Positions 25,765-33,138 of a stretch of 64,000 bases of DNA are shown in pieces; the stretch's first letter is position 1; every line of letters starts with the position of its first letter. A model generated the notes under the pieces. It searched no databases. It had not been told where the DNA came from and worked only from the letters and a program-made list of their open reading frames with translations. Source of the DNA: Alphaproteobacteria bacterium. Lineage in GTDB: Bacteria > Pseudomonadota > Alphaproteobacteria > Rhizobiales > Xanthobacteraceae. The stretch covers positions 1,612,001 to 1,676,000 of the forward strand of contig JBBCGH010000001.1 in assembly GCA_037200445.1 (NCBI GenBank). The letters run 5' to 3'. The translations under genes and the position numbers were made by a program.

Positions 25765-25965
25765 ATGAAGTCAATATCTAGCGCTAAAAAATCTGTGAGA
25801 AAACGGGGCAGGCCGCGCGTGGACGCAACGCCGGTCAACACGCGTTTTCCACCGGCCGAGCTACGCGCGTTGGACGCCTGGATCGCCAGTCGATCGGCGC
25901 CGAAGCCGTCGCGGCCGGAAGCGGTGCGGCGGTTGGTGGAACAGGCGCTGAAAAAGAATCGGTAG
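25765..25965 (+). CDS. Small ribbon-helix-helix-like DNA-binding protein
   Basis: A 66-residue basic protein. After a lysine/arginine-rich N-terminus (KKSVRKRGRPR) comes a strand-helix-helix pattern: TPVNTRFPPAELRALDAWI and SRPEAVRRLVEQAL, as in CopG/MetJ-type ribbon-helix-helix proteins. Such proteins are often antitoxins or plasmid regulators; no partner toxin is adjacent. The GRPR segment resembles an AT-hook. Its TAG stop lies at the edge of a GTAGGGTGGGCA repeat. Confidence 0.65.
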   Translation: MKSISSAKKSVRKRGRPRVDATPVNTRFPPAELRALDAWIASRSAPKPSRPEAVRRLVEQALKKNR

Positions 25966-25999
25966 GGTGGGCAAAGGCGCGGAACGTGCCGTGCCCAAG
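25962..25999. repeat. Short hairpin repeat (GTAGGGTGGGCA family), second copy
   Basis: GGTAGGGTGGGCAAAGGCGC is followed by GGAACGTGCCGTGCCCA. It overlaps the RHH gene stop and lies before the MltR-like frame, whose natural start may have been lost at this junction. Confidence 0.7.
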
Positions 26000-26045
26000 T
26001 GAACCCGGCAGCACTGCATTAACCCGAAACTTGTCCCAATGGTGT

Positions 26046-26501
26046 GTGAGCGGGACCATAAGCAAAGATTTTGCATTTGCGCTCGTCGGTGAGGATGCGC
26101 TCGGCGTCGTCCTCCGCTGCCACATTGAAATTGAACACAAACTTGGCGAATTTCTTGAGGCCTCGCTGCCAGCACCGCAGAGACTCGGCGAACTGTCATT
26201 TGCAATGCATATTCGACTTGCTTTGGGGTGCGGCCTCCGACGCACTCTGGACGCTCCGCTGAAAGCACTTAACAAGCTTCGTAACGAATTCGCCCATGAA
26301 TCGGGAAAAGTCCTGACCTCAAATGATGTGGAACGCTTCTATGAGGCGTTTGCCGATGACGATAGAGCGGCGGCGGACTATGGGCATCTCGGGCAACACG
26401 AGCGCCCCATCAACCAGAGGGCACCTCGAGAACGTCTGGTGATTTACTGCTTGGTACTTTGGGAAGCTATCGATGGCGAGGTGCGTTTGCGTCGCAAGTA
26501 G
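26046..26501 (+). CDS. MltR/DUF4145-like protein, probably 5'-disturbed
   Basis: A 151-residue frame resembling MltR-type or DUF4145 proteins (all-helical, found with mobile and phage-defence genes): ALGVVLRCHIEIEHKLGEFL, then PLKALNKLRNEFAHESGK. Start is uncertain: no ATG, a GTG at 26046 or 25986, neither with a ribosome site, and the 5' end abuts a repeat. The stop TAG coincides with the start of another repeat at 26498. Base composition is more AT-rich than its neighbours, which suggests transfer. It may be a non-expressed remnant. Confidence 0.5.
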   Translation: MSGTISKDFAFALVGEDALGVVLRCHIEIEHKLGEFLEASLPAPQRLGELSFAMHIRLALGCGLRRTLDAPLKALNKLRNEFAHESGKVLTSNDVERFYEAFADDDRAAADYGHLGQHERPINQRAPRERLVIYCLVLWEAIDGEVRLRRK

Positions 26502-26579
26502 CCCGCATGTGCGAAGCGACATGCGGCAGTCTGGTCGGTGATAGCCTATTCCCGGATGTCGCTTCGCTCATCGGGCTAC
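26498..26579. repeat. Hairpin repeat (GTAGCCCG...CGGGCTAC)
   Basis: GTAGCCCGCATGTGCGAAGC at the left is mirrored by CGCTTCGCTCATCGGGCTAC at the right. Same family as 1773-1850. Confidence 0.75.
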
Positions 26580-26598
26580 ACTATTGCTACGTACGCAC

Positions 26599-26880
26599 CT
26601 ACGCCGCTTTCACCACCTCCACCCGCACGGCGAGCCCAGCCGCCGTCGCCACATTGATCAGCGCATCGAGGCTGAACTTGTTGATGCGTCCGCGCAGCAG
26701 ATCGTTCAGCCGCGGTTGCGTCACGCCCAGGCGCTTCGCGGTCGCCGCCTGTGTCAGGCCCCAGCCCGCGACGGCTTCGCGGATCGCGATCATCATCTCG
26801 GCCCGCGCCTTCATGTTGGCGGCCTGCGCGCGGGAAGGCTCGATCGCATCCCACACGCTGGCGAACCGTCGCTTCTTCAT
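26599..26880 (-). CDS. XRE-family antitoxin of a type II toxin-antitoxin pair
   Basis: A 93-residue HTH protein. The recognition region LTQAATAKRLGVTQPRLNDL lies at about 42-61, and the C-terminus GLAVRVEVVKAA is typical of HigA2/XRE antitoxins. It overlaps the toxin gene by four bases downstream, so the order is toxin first, antitoxin second (reverse order, as in HigBA-like modules). The pair probably autoregulates through the palindrome at 27218. Confidence 0.82.
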   Translation of the reverse strand: MKKRRFASVWDAIEPSRAQAANMKARAEMMIAIREAVAGWGLTQAATAKRLGVTQPRLNDLLRGRINKFSLDALINVATAAGLAVRVEVVKAA

Positions 26881-27206
26881 CGCGTTGCTCCACGCTTGAG
26901 CTCTTTCAATCGCCGCTGCGCCAAAGCGATATCCCGCTGCGACGTGCGCTGCGTCTTCTTGGCAAAGGCGTGCAGCACATAGATGGCTTCGGCAAAGGCC
27001 GCGGCATAGATCACGCGAAACGCGCCGGAGGCATCGCGCACACGGATTTCCCTCACGCCGGACCCAATTGTCTGCATCGGCTTCCAGTCGTCAGGATCAA
27101 GACCGCGCTGCACGCGTTCGAGCTGGAAGCCTGCATCGTGGCGCGCCTGTTCCGGGAACGCACGCAGGTCATCGAGCGAGCTTCCCAGAAACACGACGGG
27201 CTTCAT
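26877..27206 (-). CDS. RelE/HigB-family toxin (phage-derived Gp49-like)
   Basis: A 109-residue protein of the RelE/HigB (Gp49-like) family, expected to cut mRNA at the ribosome. It begins KPVVFLGSSLDDLRAFP; the core GSGVREIRVRDASGAFRV and ALAFAKKTQRTSQRDI-like region (VLHAFAKKTQRTSQRDIALA) are typical. The ATG at 27206 is chosen because it matches the family start; an in-frame start 25 codons earlier would run through the probable promoter. Its stop overlaps the antitoxin start. Confidence 0.82.
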   Translation of the reverse strand: MKPVVFLGSSLDDLRAFPEQARHDAGFQLERVQRGLDPDDWKPMQTIGSGVREIRVRDASGAFRVIYAAAFAEAIYVLHAFAKKTQRTSQRDIALAQRRLKELKRGATR

Positions 27207-27217
27207 TGCCCGATGCT

Positions 27218-27235
27218 TATATCTGTTTTGATATA
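27218..27235. promoter_or_regulatory. Palindrome before the toxin-antitoxin pair
   Basis: TATATC-N6-GATATA lies 12 bases upstream of the toxin start in locally AT-rich DNA. This is where an autoregulatory operator or the -10 region of a toxin-antitoxin promoter would be expected. Confidence 0.5.
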
Positions 27236-27325
27236 CGATAGCAAGTCGTTCGGATTCGGCCCCGATTGCGCTTCGCCGCATCCCCGTTAGGCTGTGCTCC
27301 GCAATCCAGACCGAGCCGGGGCCCC

Positions 27326-28501
27326 ATGACCGACACCGACGACCGCTATGTGAAGACCGGCATCTTTCTCGCGCCCTTCCACCCGGTGGCGGAGAATCCG
27401 CTGCTCGCGCTCGAGCGCGACATGGATCTACTCGTCCATCTCGACAAGCTCAATTACCACGAGGCCTGGATCGGCGAGCACCATTCGGCCGGCTTCGAGA
27501 TCATCAACTGTCCGGAGATGTTCATCGCGGCGGCGGCCGAGCGCACGCGCCACATCCGGCTCGGCACCGGCGTGGTGTCGCTGCCCTATCACAACCCGTT
27601 CACGCTCGCGGGCCGCATGCAGCAGCTGGATTACATGACGCGCGGGCGCGCGATGTTCGGCGTCGGCCCCGGCTCGCTCGTCTACGACGCCGACAAGATG
27701 GGGCTCGCCTCGGCCGATCAGCGCCGCAAGCTCGACGAGTCGCTCGACGTGCTGATGGAGCTGATGGCCGGCCGCATGGTCACCAAGAAAACCGACTGGT
27801 TCGACCTGCGCGAGGCGCGGCTGCAACTAAAAAGCTTTTCGCAGCCGATGATGGAGATGGCAGTCGCCTCGGCACGCTCGCCGACCGGCGCGCTGCAGGC
27901 CGGCAAGCACGGCATCGGCATGATCTCGCTCGGCGGCACGTCGGACGACTCGCTGAAAGCGCATGCGGCGAACTGGGGCGTCTACGAGGAGGCCGCGAAA
28001 GAGAACGGCAAGGTCGCGGACCGCCGCAAGTGGCGCATCGTGACCTTTGCGCATGTGGCGGAGACGCGTGAGCAGGCGCGCGCCGAGGTGAAGTTCGGGC
28101 TTGCGGATTTCGTACGTTACTTTGGCAAGGTGGCGACGTTCCCGATCATCCCGCCGGACGTGACGGGCGACCCGGCCGACTATCTCACCACCAGCGGCCT
28201 CGCCTGCATCGGTACACCGGAGGACTGCATCCGCCATTTCGAGCGGCTGTGGAAAGGCTCGAACGGCGGGCTCGGCGGCATCATGCTGCTGGCCCATAAC
28301 TGGGCGGACTGGCCGGCGACGATGCGCTCCTACGAATTGATGGCGCGCTACGTGCACCCGCACTTCCAGCGCAACGCCAATGCGCTGCGCGAATGGAGCT
28401 ACGACGACGCGGCGGCCAAATACGCAACCGCCGGCGCGCAGATGAAGGCGGCCGTGCAGGCCGCGACCGAGAAATATCAGGCGAAAAAGAGGGGTGGATG
28501 A
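27326..28501 (+). CDS. LLM-class flavin-dependent oxidoreductase
   Basis: A 391-residue luciferase-like monooxygenase (bacterial luciferase/alkanal monooxygenase fold). Family landmarks: GIFLAPFHPVAENP at the start, EAWIGEHHSAGFEI, RIRLGTGV-like (HIRLGTGVVSLPYHNPF), and GFGVGPGS-like (FGVGPGSLVYDADKMG). It uses reduced FMN and O2 to oxidise an unknown compound. The ATG at 27326 matches the family start. It is monocistronic, followed by a short coiled-coil frame. Confidence 0.9.
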   Translation: MTDTDDRYVKTGIFLAPFHPVAENPLLALERDMDLLVHLDKLNYHEAWIGEHHSAGFEIINCPEMFIAAAAERTRHIRLGTGVVSLPYHNPFTLAGRMQQLDYMTRGRAMFGVGPGSLVYDADKMGLASADQRRKLDESLDVLMELMAGRMVTKKTDWFDLREARLQLKSFSQPMMEMAVASARSPTGALQAGKHGIGMISLGGTSDDSLKAHAANWGVYEEAAKENGKVADRRKWRIVTFAHVAETREQARAEVKFGLADFVRYFGKVATFPIIPPDVTGDPADYLTTSGLACIGTPEDCIRHFERLWKGSNGGLGGIMLLAHNWADWPATMRSYELMARYVHPHFQRNANALREWSYDDAAAKYATAGAQMKAAVQAATEKYQAKKRGG

Positions 28502-28592
28502 TATCTGCGAAGCGCCGAAAAGTGCGTCGCGACCGGCCGCTTCTGGAACTTACGCGTTCATTTTGCGTTCATGTCTTCAGGGACACCTCGAA

Positions 28593-28754
28593 ATGGAACG
28601 CGAAGCTCTTCTCCTTCGATTGCGTGCGGAGCACGCGAAACTCGCCGCTCAATATGCGGACGAGCAGGAGCGCCTTATTTTCGAGCAGCGGGCCCGCGCC
28701 TACGAGGCGCAGGCTCTCGAGTTGGAGAACCGGCTGGACCTTTGGACCGTGTGA
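28593..28754 (+). CDS. Short coiled-coil protein, hypothetical
   Basis: A 53-residue frame that is almost entirely heptad-like and charged: EREALLLRLRAEHAKLA, then RARAYEAQALELENRLD. An AGGGA lies nine bases before the ATG. It ends before the convergent secreted-protein gene. I do not recognise it; the amphipathic pattern makes it more credible than chance. Confidence 0.45.
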   Translation: MEREALLLRLRAEHAKLAAQYADEQERLIFEQRARAYEAQALELENRLDLWTV

Positions 28755-28781
28755 GGCCCAGCCAGGTTTCCCGGCAATCAG

Positions 28782-29054
28782 CTAACGGGCGCGTCCGAGG
28801 CTGCAGGGCGTGTAGCGGCCGTAACCCTCATCCGTGAAGCACTCGTTCGGCATCGCCCAGGGCGGACCCGGTGTCCGCATGTTGACGGGTGCCTGCCAGG
28901 TCCCGTAGGGGCGCGGACCATAGTATCCCGGCGCATACGCAGCGCCGTAATGATGGCGATAATACTTGTGTTTGTGTTTGCTGCCGGCGTCGGCGCTCGC
29001 GATCGGTACGATGAGGCTGATGGCGGTCGCGGCGAGCAGAAGGGTGCGTGTCAT
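28782..29054 (-). CDS. Small secreted protein, PPWAMPNEC family, copy 1
   Basis: A 90-residue precursor. The signal peptide (TRTLLLAATAISLIVPIASA) is followed by a His/Lys/Tyr-rich stretch (GSKHKHKYYRHHYGAAY) and a Pro/Tyr-rich linker. The C-terminus is conserved with the neighbouring gene: GPPWAMPNECFTDEGYGRY, then TPC. Two cysteines could form a disulfide. Function is unknown. A paralogue lies about 80 bases upstream on the same strand. Confidence 0.7.
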   Translation of the reverse strand: MTRTLLLAATAISLIVPIASADAGSKHKHKYYRHHYGAAYAPGYYGPRPYGTWQAPVNMRTPGPPWAMPNECFTDEGYGRYTPCSLGRAR

Positions 29055-29136
29055 TTGATCGTCCTTGTCTTTCTCGTCACATCAACGCTTTCGCGGTGCG
29101 ATCGTTGCGCCGCAGGTTCATCCCCCCGGATACTGT

Positions 29137-29397
29137 CTAAAAGTCACGACTGGCGCACGGCATCCAGCGTCCGTAACCTTCATCATTATAGCATTCGTTC
29201 GGCATGGCCCAAGGCGGACCCCGCCGCTGCGAGGCCGCGGGTGCCCGCCAGGGGTAGACATCCGGTTGTGGCACGGGCCTGACCGAAGCCTTGTGCTGAC
29301 GCGTGTGCCTCGGGCGGCTGGCGGCGTCGGCGGTCGCGCCCGGGGCCATCAGGCTCATCGCGATTGCGGCGAGCAAGAGAATGCGTGTCATGGCCAT
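29137..29397 (-). CDS. Small secreted protein, PPWAMPNEC family, copy 2
   Basis: An 86-residue paralogue of the preceding gene. The signal peptide (TRILLLAAIAMSLMAPGATA) and the C-terminal block (GPPWAMPNECYNDEGYGRW, then MPC) match, while the centre differs (RPRHTRQHKASVRPV). ATG at 29397 or two codons later. The pattern of conserved ends and free middle suggests that the C-terminal 20 residues carry the function. Confidence 0.7.
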   Translation of the reverse strand: MAMTRILLLAAIAMSLMAPGATADAASRPRHTRQHKASVRPVPQPDVYPWRAPAASQRRGPPWAMPNECYNDEGYGRWMPCASRDF

Positions 29398-29557
29398 GTC
29401 TACTAATAGCATCAGGCGGGGCGGCACGCCCGGCAAACAACCGTTTACCCGACTCTGGCATCCACTTGCGCCGGGGGCGCGCTTTCGCGCCGCCACGGTT
29501 TCGCCATCTGAAGACTCATAAGTGAGCGCCGGGTGGGATCAGACGGGAAGGCGCGAC

Positions 29558-30898
29558 ATGCGGCTGCTTACGATTCTGCTCGCCACCACGTTTTGCCTCG
29601 GCTTCGGTTCTGCGTTCGGCCAGGGCGGCGTTGCGCCCCCCGCCGACGGGTCGCGCAAGGCGGCCACCCCGATGCCGCAAGCCAAACCGGTCAAGCGGGC
29701 GGTCGCGAGTTTCTGGACCTCGCCCGAGCCGACGTTCGATGAGGGCACCTACGATCGCATCAACGAGGCGCTGCTCTCCTATTCGGCGATCGAGGTGCGC
29801 GGCGGCTGGCCGCAGATGCCCAAAGTGACACTCGAGCCCGGCGCGAGTGGGCCCGATGTCGCGAAACTGCGCCAGCGACTCGCAGTGACCGAGGACTTGC
29901 CCCCCGACCTCGCCGACGGCGATGGCTACGACACGATGCTCACCGAGGCGGTGAAGCGCTTCCAGATCCGCCACGGCCTGCCAGAGACCGGAACGGTCGG
30001 CCCGCAGACCATCGAGGCGCTCAACGTGCCGGTGAAGGCACGCATCCGCCAGCTTGTCGCATCGCTCGACCGGCTCAACGGCATGAACTTCGTGTTCGGC
30101 CAGCGCTATGTGGTGGTGAACATCCCGGCCGCCGTGGCCGAAGCCGTCGAGGACGGGAAGGTCGCGCGGCGCTACGTGACCGTTGTCGGCAAGACCGACC
30201 GCCCATCGCCGACGCTCACCGCCAACATCACGGCCGTGAACATCAATCCGACCTGGACGGTGCCCCTGTCGATCCTCAAGAAGGACATCGTCACCAAGAT
30301 GCGCAAGGACCCGAATTACGTCTCGCGCCTGCGCATGCGGGTGCTCGACAGCGCCGGCAACGAGGTCGATCCGCGCTCGGTCGACTGGAATTCGGATCGC
30401 ACGCCGAACTTCACGGTGCGGCAGGACTCCGGCGACGGCAATGCGCTCGGCAATCTGCGTATCGACATGCCGAACTCCTATTCGGTGTACATGCACGACA
30501 CCAACCACAAGGAATTCTTCTCGGCCGACTATCGCTTCCAGTCTTCGGGCTGCACACGCGTGCAGGGCGTGCAGGATCTCGCGGCCTGGATCCTGAAGGA
30601 CAATCCGGGCTGGGGCCGCAAGGAGATCGACGCCGAGATCGCGACCGCCAAGCGCACCACTGTGCGGCTCGCGCGGCCGATGCCGGTTGCCTGGATTTAC
30701 TTGACCGGCTGGGCGAGCCCGGATGGCACGATCCATTTCCGCAAGGATGTGTATGACCTCGATCCCAAGCCGGCGGTCGCGACCACGATCGATGTCGGCC
30801 GGCCGATCCGCGTGAGCGCAGCGCGCGCCTCGGGCTTCGTGCTGCAGTCGGACGATCAGCCGACCTTCCGGCCGGTGTCGTACCTCGACAGCCGGTAA
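29558..30898 (+). CDS. L,D-transpeptidase with peptidoglycan-binding domain
   Basis: A 446-residue periplasmic cell-wall enzyme (YcbB/LdtD-like). A signal peptide covers about 1-22 (LTILLATTFCLGFGSAFG). A PG_binding_1 domain lies at about 95-150 (VAKLRQRLAVTED; VKRFQIRHGLPETGTVGPQT). The YkuD catalytic domain has His313 (MHDTNHKEFF) and Cys332 (SSGCTRVQ). It makes 3-3 meso-DAP cross-links or attaches proteins to peptidoglycan. GGGAAGG precedes the ATG. It is divergent from the small secreted-protein gene. Confidence 0.92.
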   Translation: MRLLTILLATTFCLGFGSAFGQGGVAPPADGSRKAATPMPQAKPVKRAVASFWTSPEPTFDEGTYDRINEALLSYSAIEVRGGWPQMPKVTLEPGASGPDVAKLRQRLAVTEDLPPDLADGDGYDTMLTEAVKRFQIRHGLPETGTVGPQTIEALNVPVKARIRQLVASLDRLNGMNFVFGQRYVVVNIPAAVAEAVEDGKVARRYVTVVGKTDRPSPTLTANITAVNINPTWTVPLSILKKDIVTKMRKDPNYVSRLRMRVLDSAGNEVDPRSVDWNSDRTPNFTVRQDSGDGNALGNLRIDMPNSYSVYMHDTNHKEFFSADYRFQSSGCTRVQGVQDLAAWILKDNPGWGRKEIDAEIATAKRTTVRLARPMPVAWIYLTGWASPDGTIHFRKDVYDLDPKPAVATTIDVGRPIRVSAARASGFVLQSDDQPTFRPVSYLDSR

Positions 30899-30968
30899 CG
30901 GGTTCCGCCGCGCGGGGAACTTTAGCCTGAAGCAGGCGTTTTTCTGGCAATTGAACCAGGAGAACGAC

Positions 30969-31166
30969 ATGGATCGGGCACAAAGGCACACCCGCGGCGG
31001 CGATGCTGACGGTGCGCGTCAGCCACCGAAGGCTGCCACCGAGGATCACGAAGAAAAGCACCTCCTCGACGAGCTGGATGACACCTTCCCGGCCTCCGAC
31101 CCGCCGGCTGCGACCCAGCCCGTCGGCAAGGAACCACCTCCGCCAAAGCCGCGCCGCCCGGATTGA
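30969..31166 (+). CDS. Small acidic protein with DTFPASDPPA motif, copy 1
   Basis: A 65-residue hydrophilic protein, probably disordered. The centre LLDELDDTFPASDPPAATQP is followed by a Pro/Lys-rich tail (KEPPPPKPRRPD). CCAGGAGAAC precedes the ATG. The DTFPASDPP motif is widespread in small proteobacterial proteins without known function. A second protein with the same motif follows 45 bases downstream. Confidence 0.75.
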   Translation: MDRAQRHTRGGDADGARQPPKAATEDHEEKHLLDELDDTFPASDPPAATQPVGKEPPPPKPRRPD

Positions 31167-31211
31167 TGCCGGCCGCGTGCGCGCCCATCTTCAGGGCCAT
31201 TGGAGGCGCGC

Positions 31212-31370
31212 ATGGTCCGCAAGCCGAAGGCCAAACCGATACCCGGTGAATTGACCGAGGAAGAAGTCCGCCAGGAGCTTGAGGAAGGCCTGGAGGACAC
31301 TTTCCCGGCGTCCGATCCGCCTGCCGCGACTCAGCCCGTGCACCGGCGGTCGGACAAGAAGCCGTCATAA
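31212..31370 (+). CDS. Small acidic protein with DTFPASDPPA motif, copy 2
   Basis: A 52-residue protein: a basic start (VRKPKAKPIPGE), an acidic helix (LTEEEVRQELEEGL), then EDTFPASDPPAATQPVHR. TTGGAGG precedes the ATG by seven bases. It shares EDTFPASDPPAATQPV with the gene at 30969, so the two are paralogues. The following gene starts one base after its TAA, which points to an operon. Confidence 0.72.
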   Translation: MVRKPKAKPIPGELTEEEVRQELEEGLEDTFPASDPPAATQPVHRRSDKKPS

Positions 31371-31371
31371 C

Positions 31372-31989
31372 GTGCCGCTGCCAAACCGCGTCACGCCGTT
31401 CGGTGAACTGATCGCGACGTCGGCACGCGGCACCATGTTCGGCAATCGCGGCGGCCGCCTCCATCGCGATGACCGGACTTTGGGCACGCGCCGCTGGGCC
31501 TCGCGGCAATGGATCTGCTGCGTCCTCCAGTTCAAGGGACGGCGTCACAACGTGTGGGGGCCGGCGAGCTACACCGATCTGTTTTTTCTAGACGAGGTCA
31601 CGGCGCTCGCCGCCGGACACCGGCCGTGCTTCGAATGCCGCCGCGCCGCCGCGAAAGCGTTCGCGGAGAAATGGGCGCAGGCGAAGGGCACGGATTTTCC
31701 CTATGTCGACGAGATGGACCGCGTGCTGCAGGCCGAGCGGCTCGATGGACGTGCCAAGCGCAGCCATGCGATGGACTTCGACGCGCTGCCTGACGGCGCG
31801 TTCGTCTCAATCGATGGGAGCGCGTTCGCGGTTCGTGGCTTGCATCTCTTGCGCTGGACCGAGAGCGGCTACACGGAGAAGATCGCGCGGGATGCGGGGA
31901 GCGCGACGGTACTGACACCGCCGAGCATCGTCGCGGTTCTTGAGGCGGGCTATCAGCCTCAGTGGCATCCGAGCGCGTCGGGCTTGTGA
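31372..31989 (+). CDS. Conserved hypothetical protein with Cys-pair motif
   Basis: A 205-residue cytoplasmic protein that I cannot assign. Features are TPFGELIATSARGTMFGNRG at the start, RQWICCVLQFKGRRH, and a possible metal site AAGHRPCFECRRAAA that resembles the GYRPC-x2-C motif of Ada-like zinc sites. The start is GTG at 31372, one base after the preceding stop; no in-frame ATG gives the conserved N-terminus. It ends in a hairpin shared with the convergent DUF1272 gene. Confidence 0.72.
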   Translation: MPLPNRVTPFGELIATSARGTMFGNRGGRLHRDDRTLGTRRWASRQWICCVLQFKGRRHNVWGPASYTDLFFLDEVTALAAGHRPCFECRRAAAKAFAEKWAQAKGTDFPYVDEMDRVLQAERLDGRAKRSHAMDFDALPDGAFVSIDGSAFAVRGLHLLRWTESGYTEKIARDAGSATVLTPPSIVAVLEAGYQPQWHPSASGL

Positions 31990-32014
31990 GACGTGATTGC
32001 CATGGACACGGTGC

Positions 32015-32038
32015 CACCCTCCCCTGGAGGGGAGGGTG
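32015..32038. terminator. Hairpin between convergent genes
   Basis: CACCCTCCCCT-GG-AGGGGAGGGTG is an 11-base-pair perfect palindrome midway between convergent stops at 31989 and 32053. There is no T-tract on either strand, so a terminator role is only likely from position. Confidence 0.45.
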
Positions 32039-32052
32039 ATCGGAGCATGCGG

Positions 32053-32298
32053 CTACGCCGCAGCACATCCTTCCGGCTTCAATACCCGCTTCGTTGAAGC
32101 CGGGTATTTGACCAGCTTCTCGGCGGGGCGAATCGGGCGTCGCACAAACTCTCCGCCGCAATTCGGGCATTTGCCCTTGAGCGGTCCCTCGACGCAATCC
32201 TTGCAGAACGTGCATTCGAATGTGCAAATCATCGCGTCGCGTGACTCCGGCGGAAGATCGCGGTCACAGCATTCGCAATTGGGTCGCAGCGCCAGCAT
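32053..32298 (-). CDS. DUF1272 zinc-ribbon-like protein
   Basis: An 81-residue protein of the DUF1272 family. Eight cysteines in CxxC pairs would bind two zinc ions: RPNCECCDRDLPP, ICTFECTFCKDCVE and GKCPNCGGEFVRRP. The ATG at 32298 (LALRPNCEC) has GGAG six bases upstream; Met codons just before are less well placed. Function is unknown. It overlaps nothing and faces the hypothetical gene at 31372. Confidence 0.85.
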   Translation of the reverse strand: MLALRPNCECCDRDLPPESRDAMICTFECTFCKDCVEGPLKGKCPNCGGEFVRRPIRPAEKLVKYPASTKRVLKPEGCAAA

Positions 32299-32373
32299 CA
32301 TCGTCTCCATGGCGAAAAACGCACTGTGACATTCGTCTCACAACGATCGCTACGCTATCGCCCGAAGTGACCG

Positions 32374-33054
32374 CTACCCCCGGATCGCCGCCTTGATCGC
32401 CTCCACGGTGCCGACTTCCTTCGCGGCCTTGATGATCTTCGCCTCGCGCGCGTTGAGCTCGTCGAGCGCCGCCTTCATCTTCGGGATGATCTCGAGCGGC
32501 ACCACGACCGCGCCGTGCTGGTCGGCGTGGATGAGATCGCCGGAGTTCACCTTCATGCCATGCACGGTCACCGGAATCCCGAAGTCCTCGACGTGCGTAT
32601 AGGCGTGCGAGGGCGAGAGCGAGCCCGCGAGCATCTGGAAGCCGGGCGCGATCATCGGGATGTCGCGGATCGATCCGTTGGTGATGACGCCGAGGCAGCC
32701 GAGCGCCTTGTGGATGTTCGACTGCACCTCGCCCCAGAACGCGCCGTAGCCGACTTCGTCGTCGAGATCCTCGATCACCGAGATGCTCGGGCGCGGCTCG
32801 GCCGCGACATAGTCGAGATAGTCCATGCGCTTGGCCATGTAATCGCCGGCCGAGACCTTGTCCTTGGCCTTCGCGGTCACGGTCTTGGCGAAGCCGACGA
32901 TCGGCGGCAGGTCGGGGAACGGGCAGAACAGGTGCTTGACCGTATAGCCGTGCCCGCGCCGCTCCGGCGCCACCATCTCGATGACGTTGCACACCGTCGG
33001 CGTGTCCATCGATTTGAGAAAATCCGCTTGTTCTTTTGTCAGTGTCGTGGGCAT
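32374..33054 (-). CDS. RraA-family aldolase/decarboxylase-like protein
   Basis: A 226-residue member of the RraA-like superfamily, which includes HMG/CHA aldolases, oxaloacetate decarboxylases and RNase E inhibitors. The core GVITNGSIRDIPMI holds the Arg-Asp pair of the metal site, with DLIHADQHGAVVVP further on. Many relatives in this group cleave 4-hydroxy-4-methyl-2-oxoglutarate-type acids in aromatic degradation. AGGAGGAAA precedes the ATG at 33054. It is divergent from azlC; no pathway genes adjoin. Confidence 0.85.
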   Translation of the reverse strand: MPTTLTKEQADFLKSMDTPTVCNVIEMVAPERRGHGYTVKHLFCPFPDLPPIVGFAKTVTAKAKDKVSAGDYMAKRMDYLDYVAAEPRPSISVIEDLDDEVGYGAFWGEVQSNIHKALGCLGVITNGSIRDIPMIAPGFQMLAGSLSPSHAYTHVEDFGIPVTVHGMKVNSGDLIHADQHGAVVVPLEIIPKMKAALDELNAREAKIIKAAKEVGTVEAIKAAIRG

Positions 33055-33138
33055 GGCAGCTATTTCCTCCTGAGCCGCGGGCAACATTGCTGATCTTTGG
33101 CCGCTTTGCTAGTGGTCGCATTACAGCGAACAATCCTC

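Noticed and set aside
31212..31370. Reading the second DTFPASDPPA gene and the following hypothetical gene as one fused protein
   Set aside because: The TAA at 31368-31370 separates them and the next gene starts with GTG one base later in another frame.
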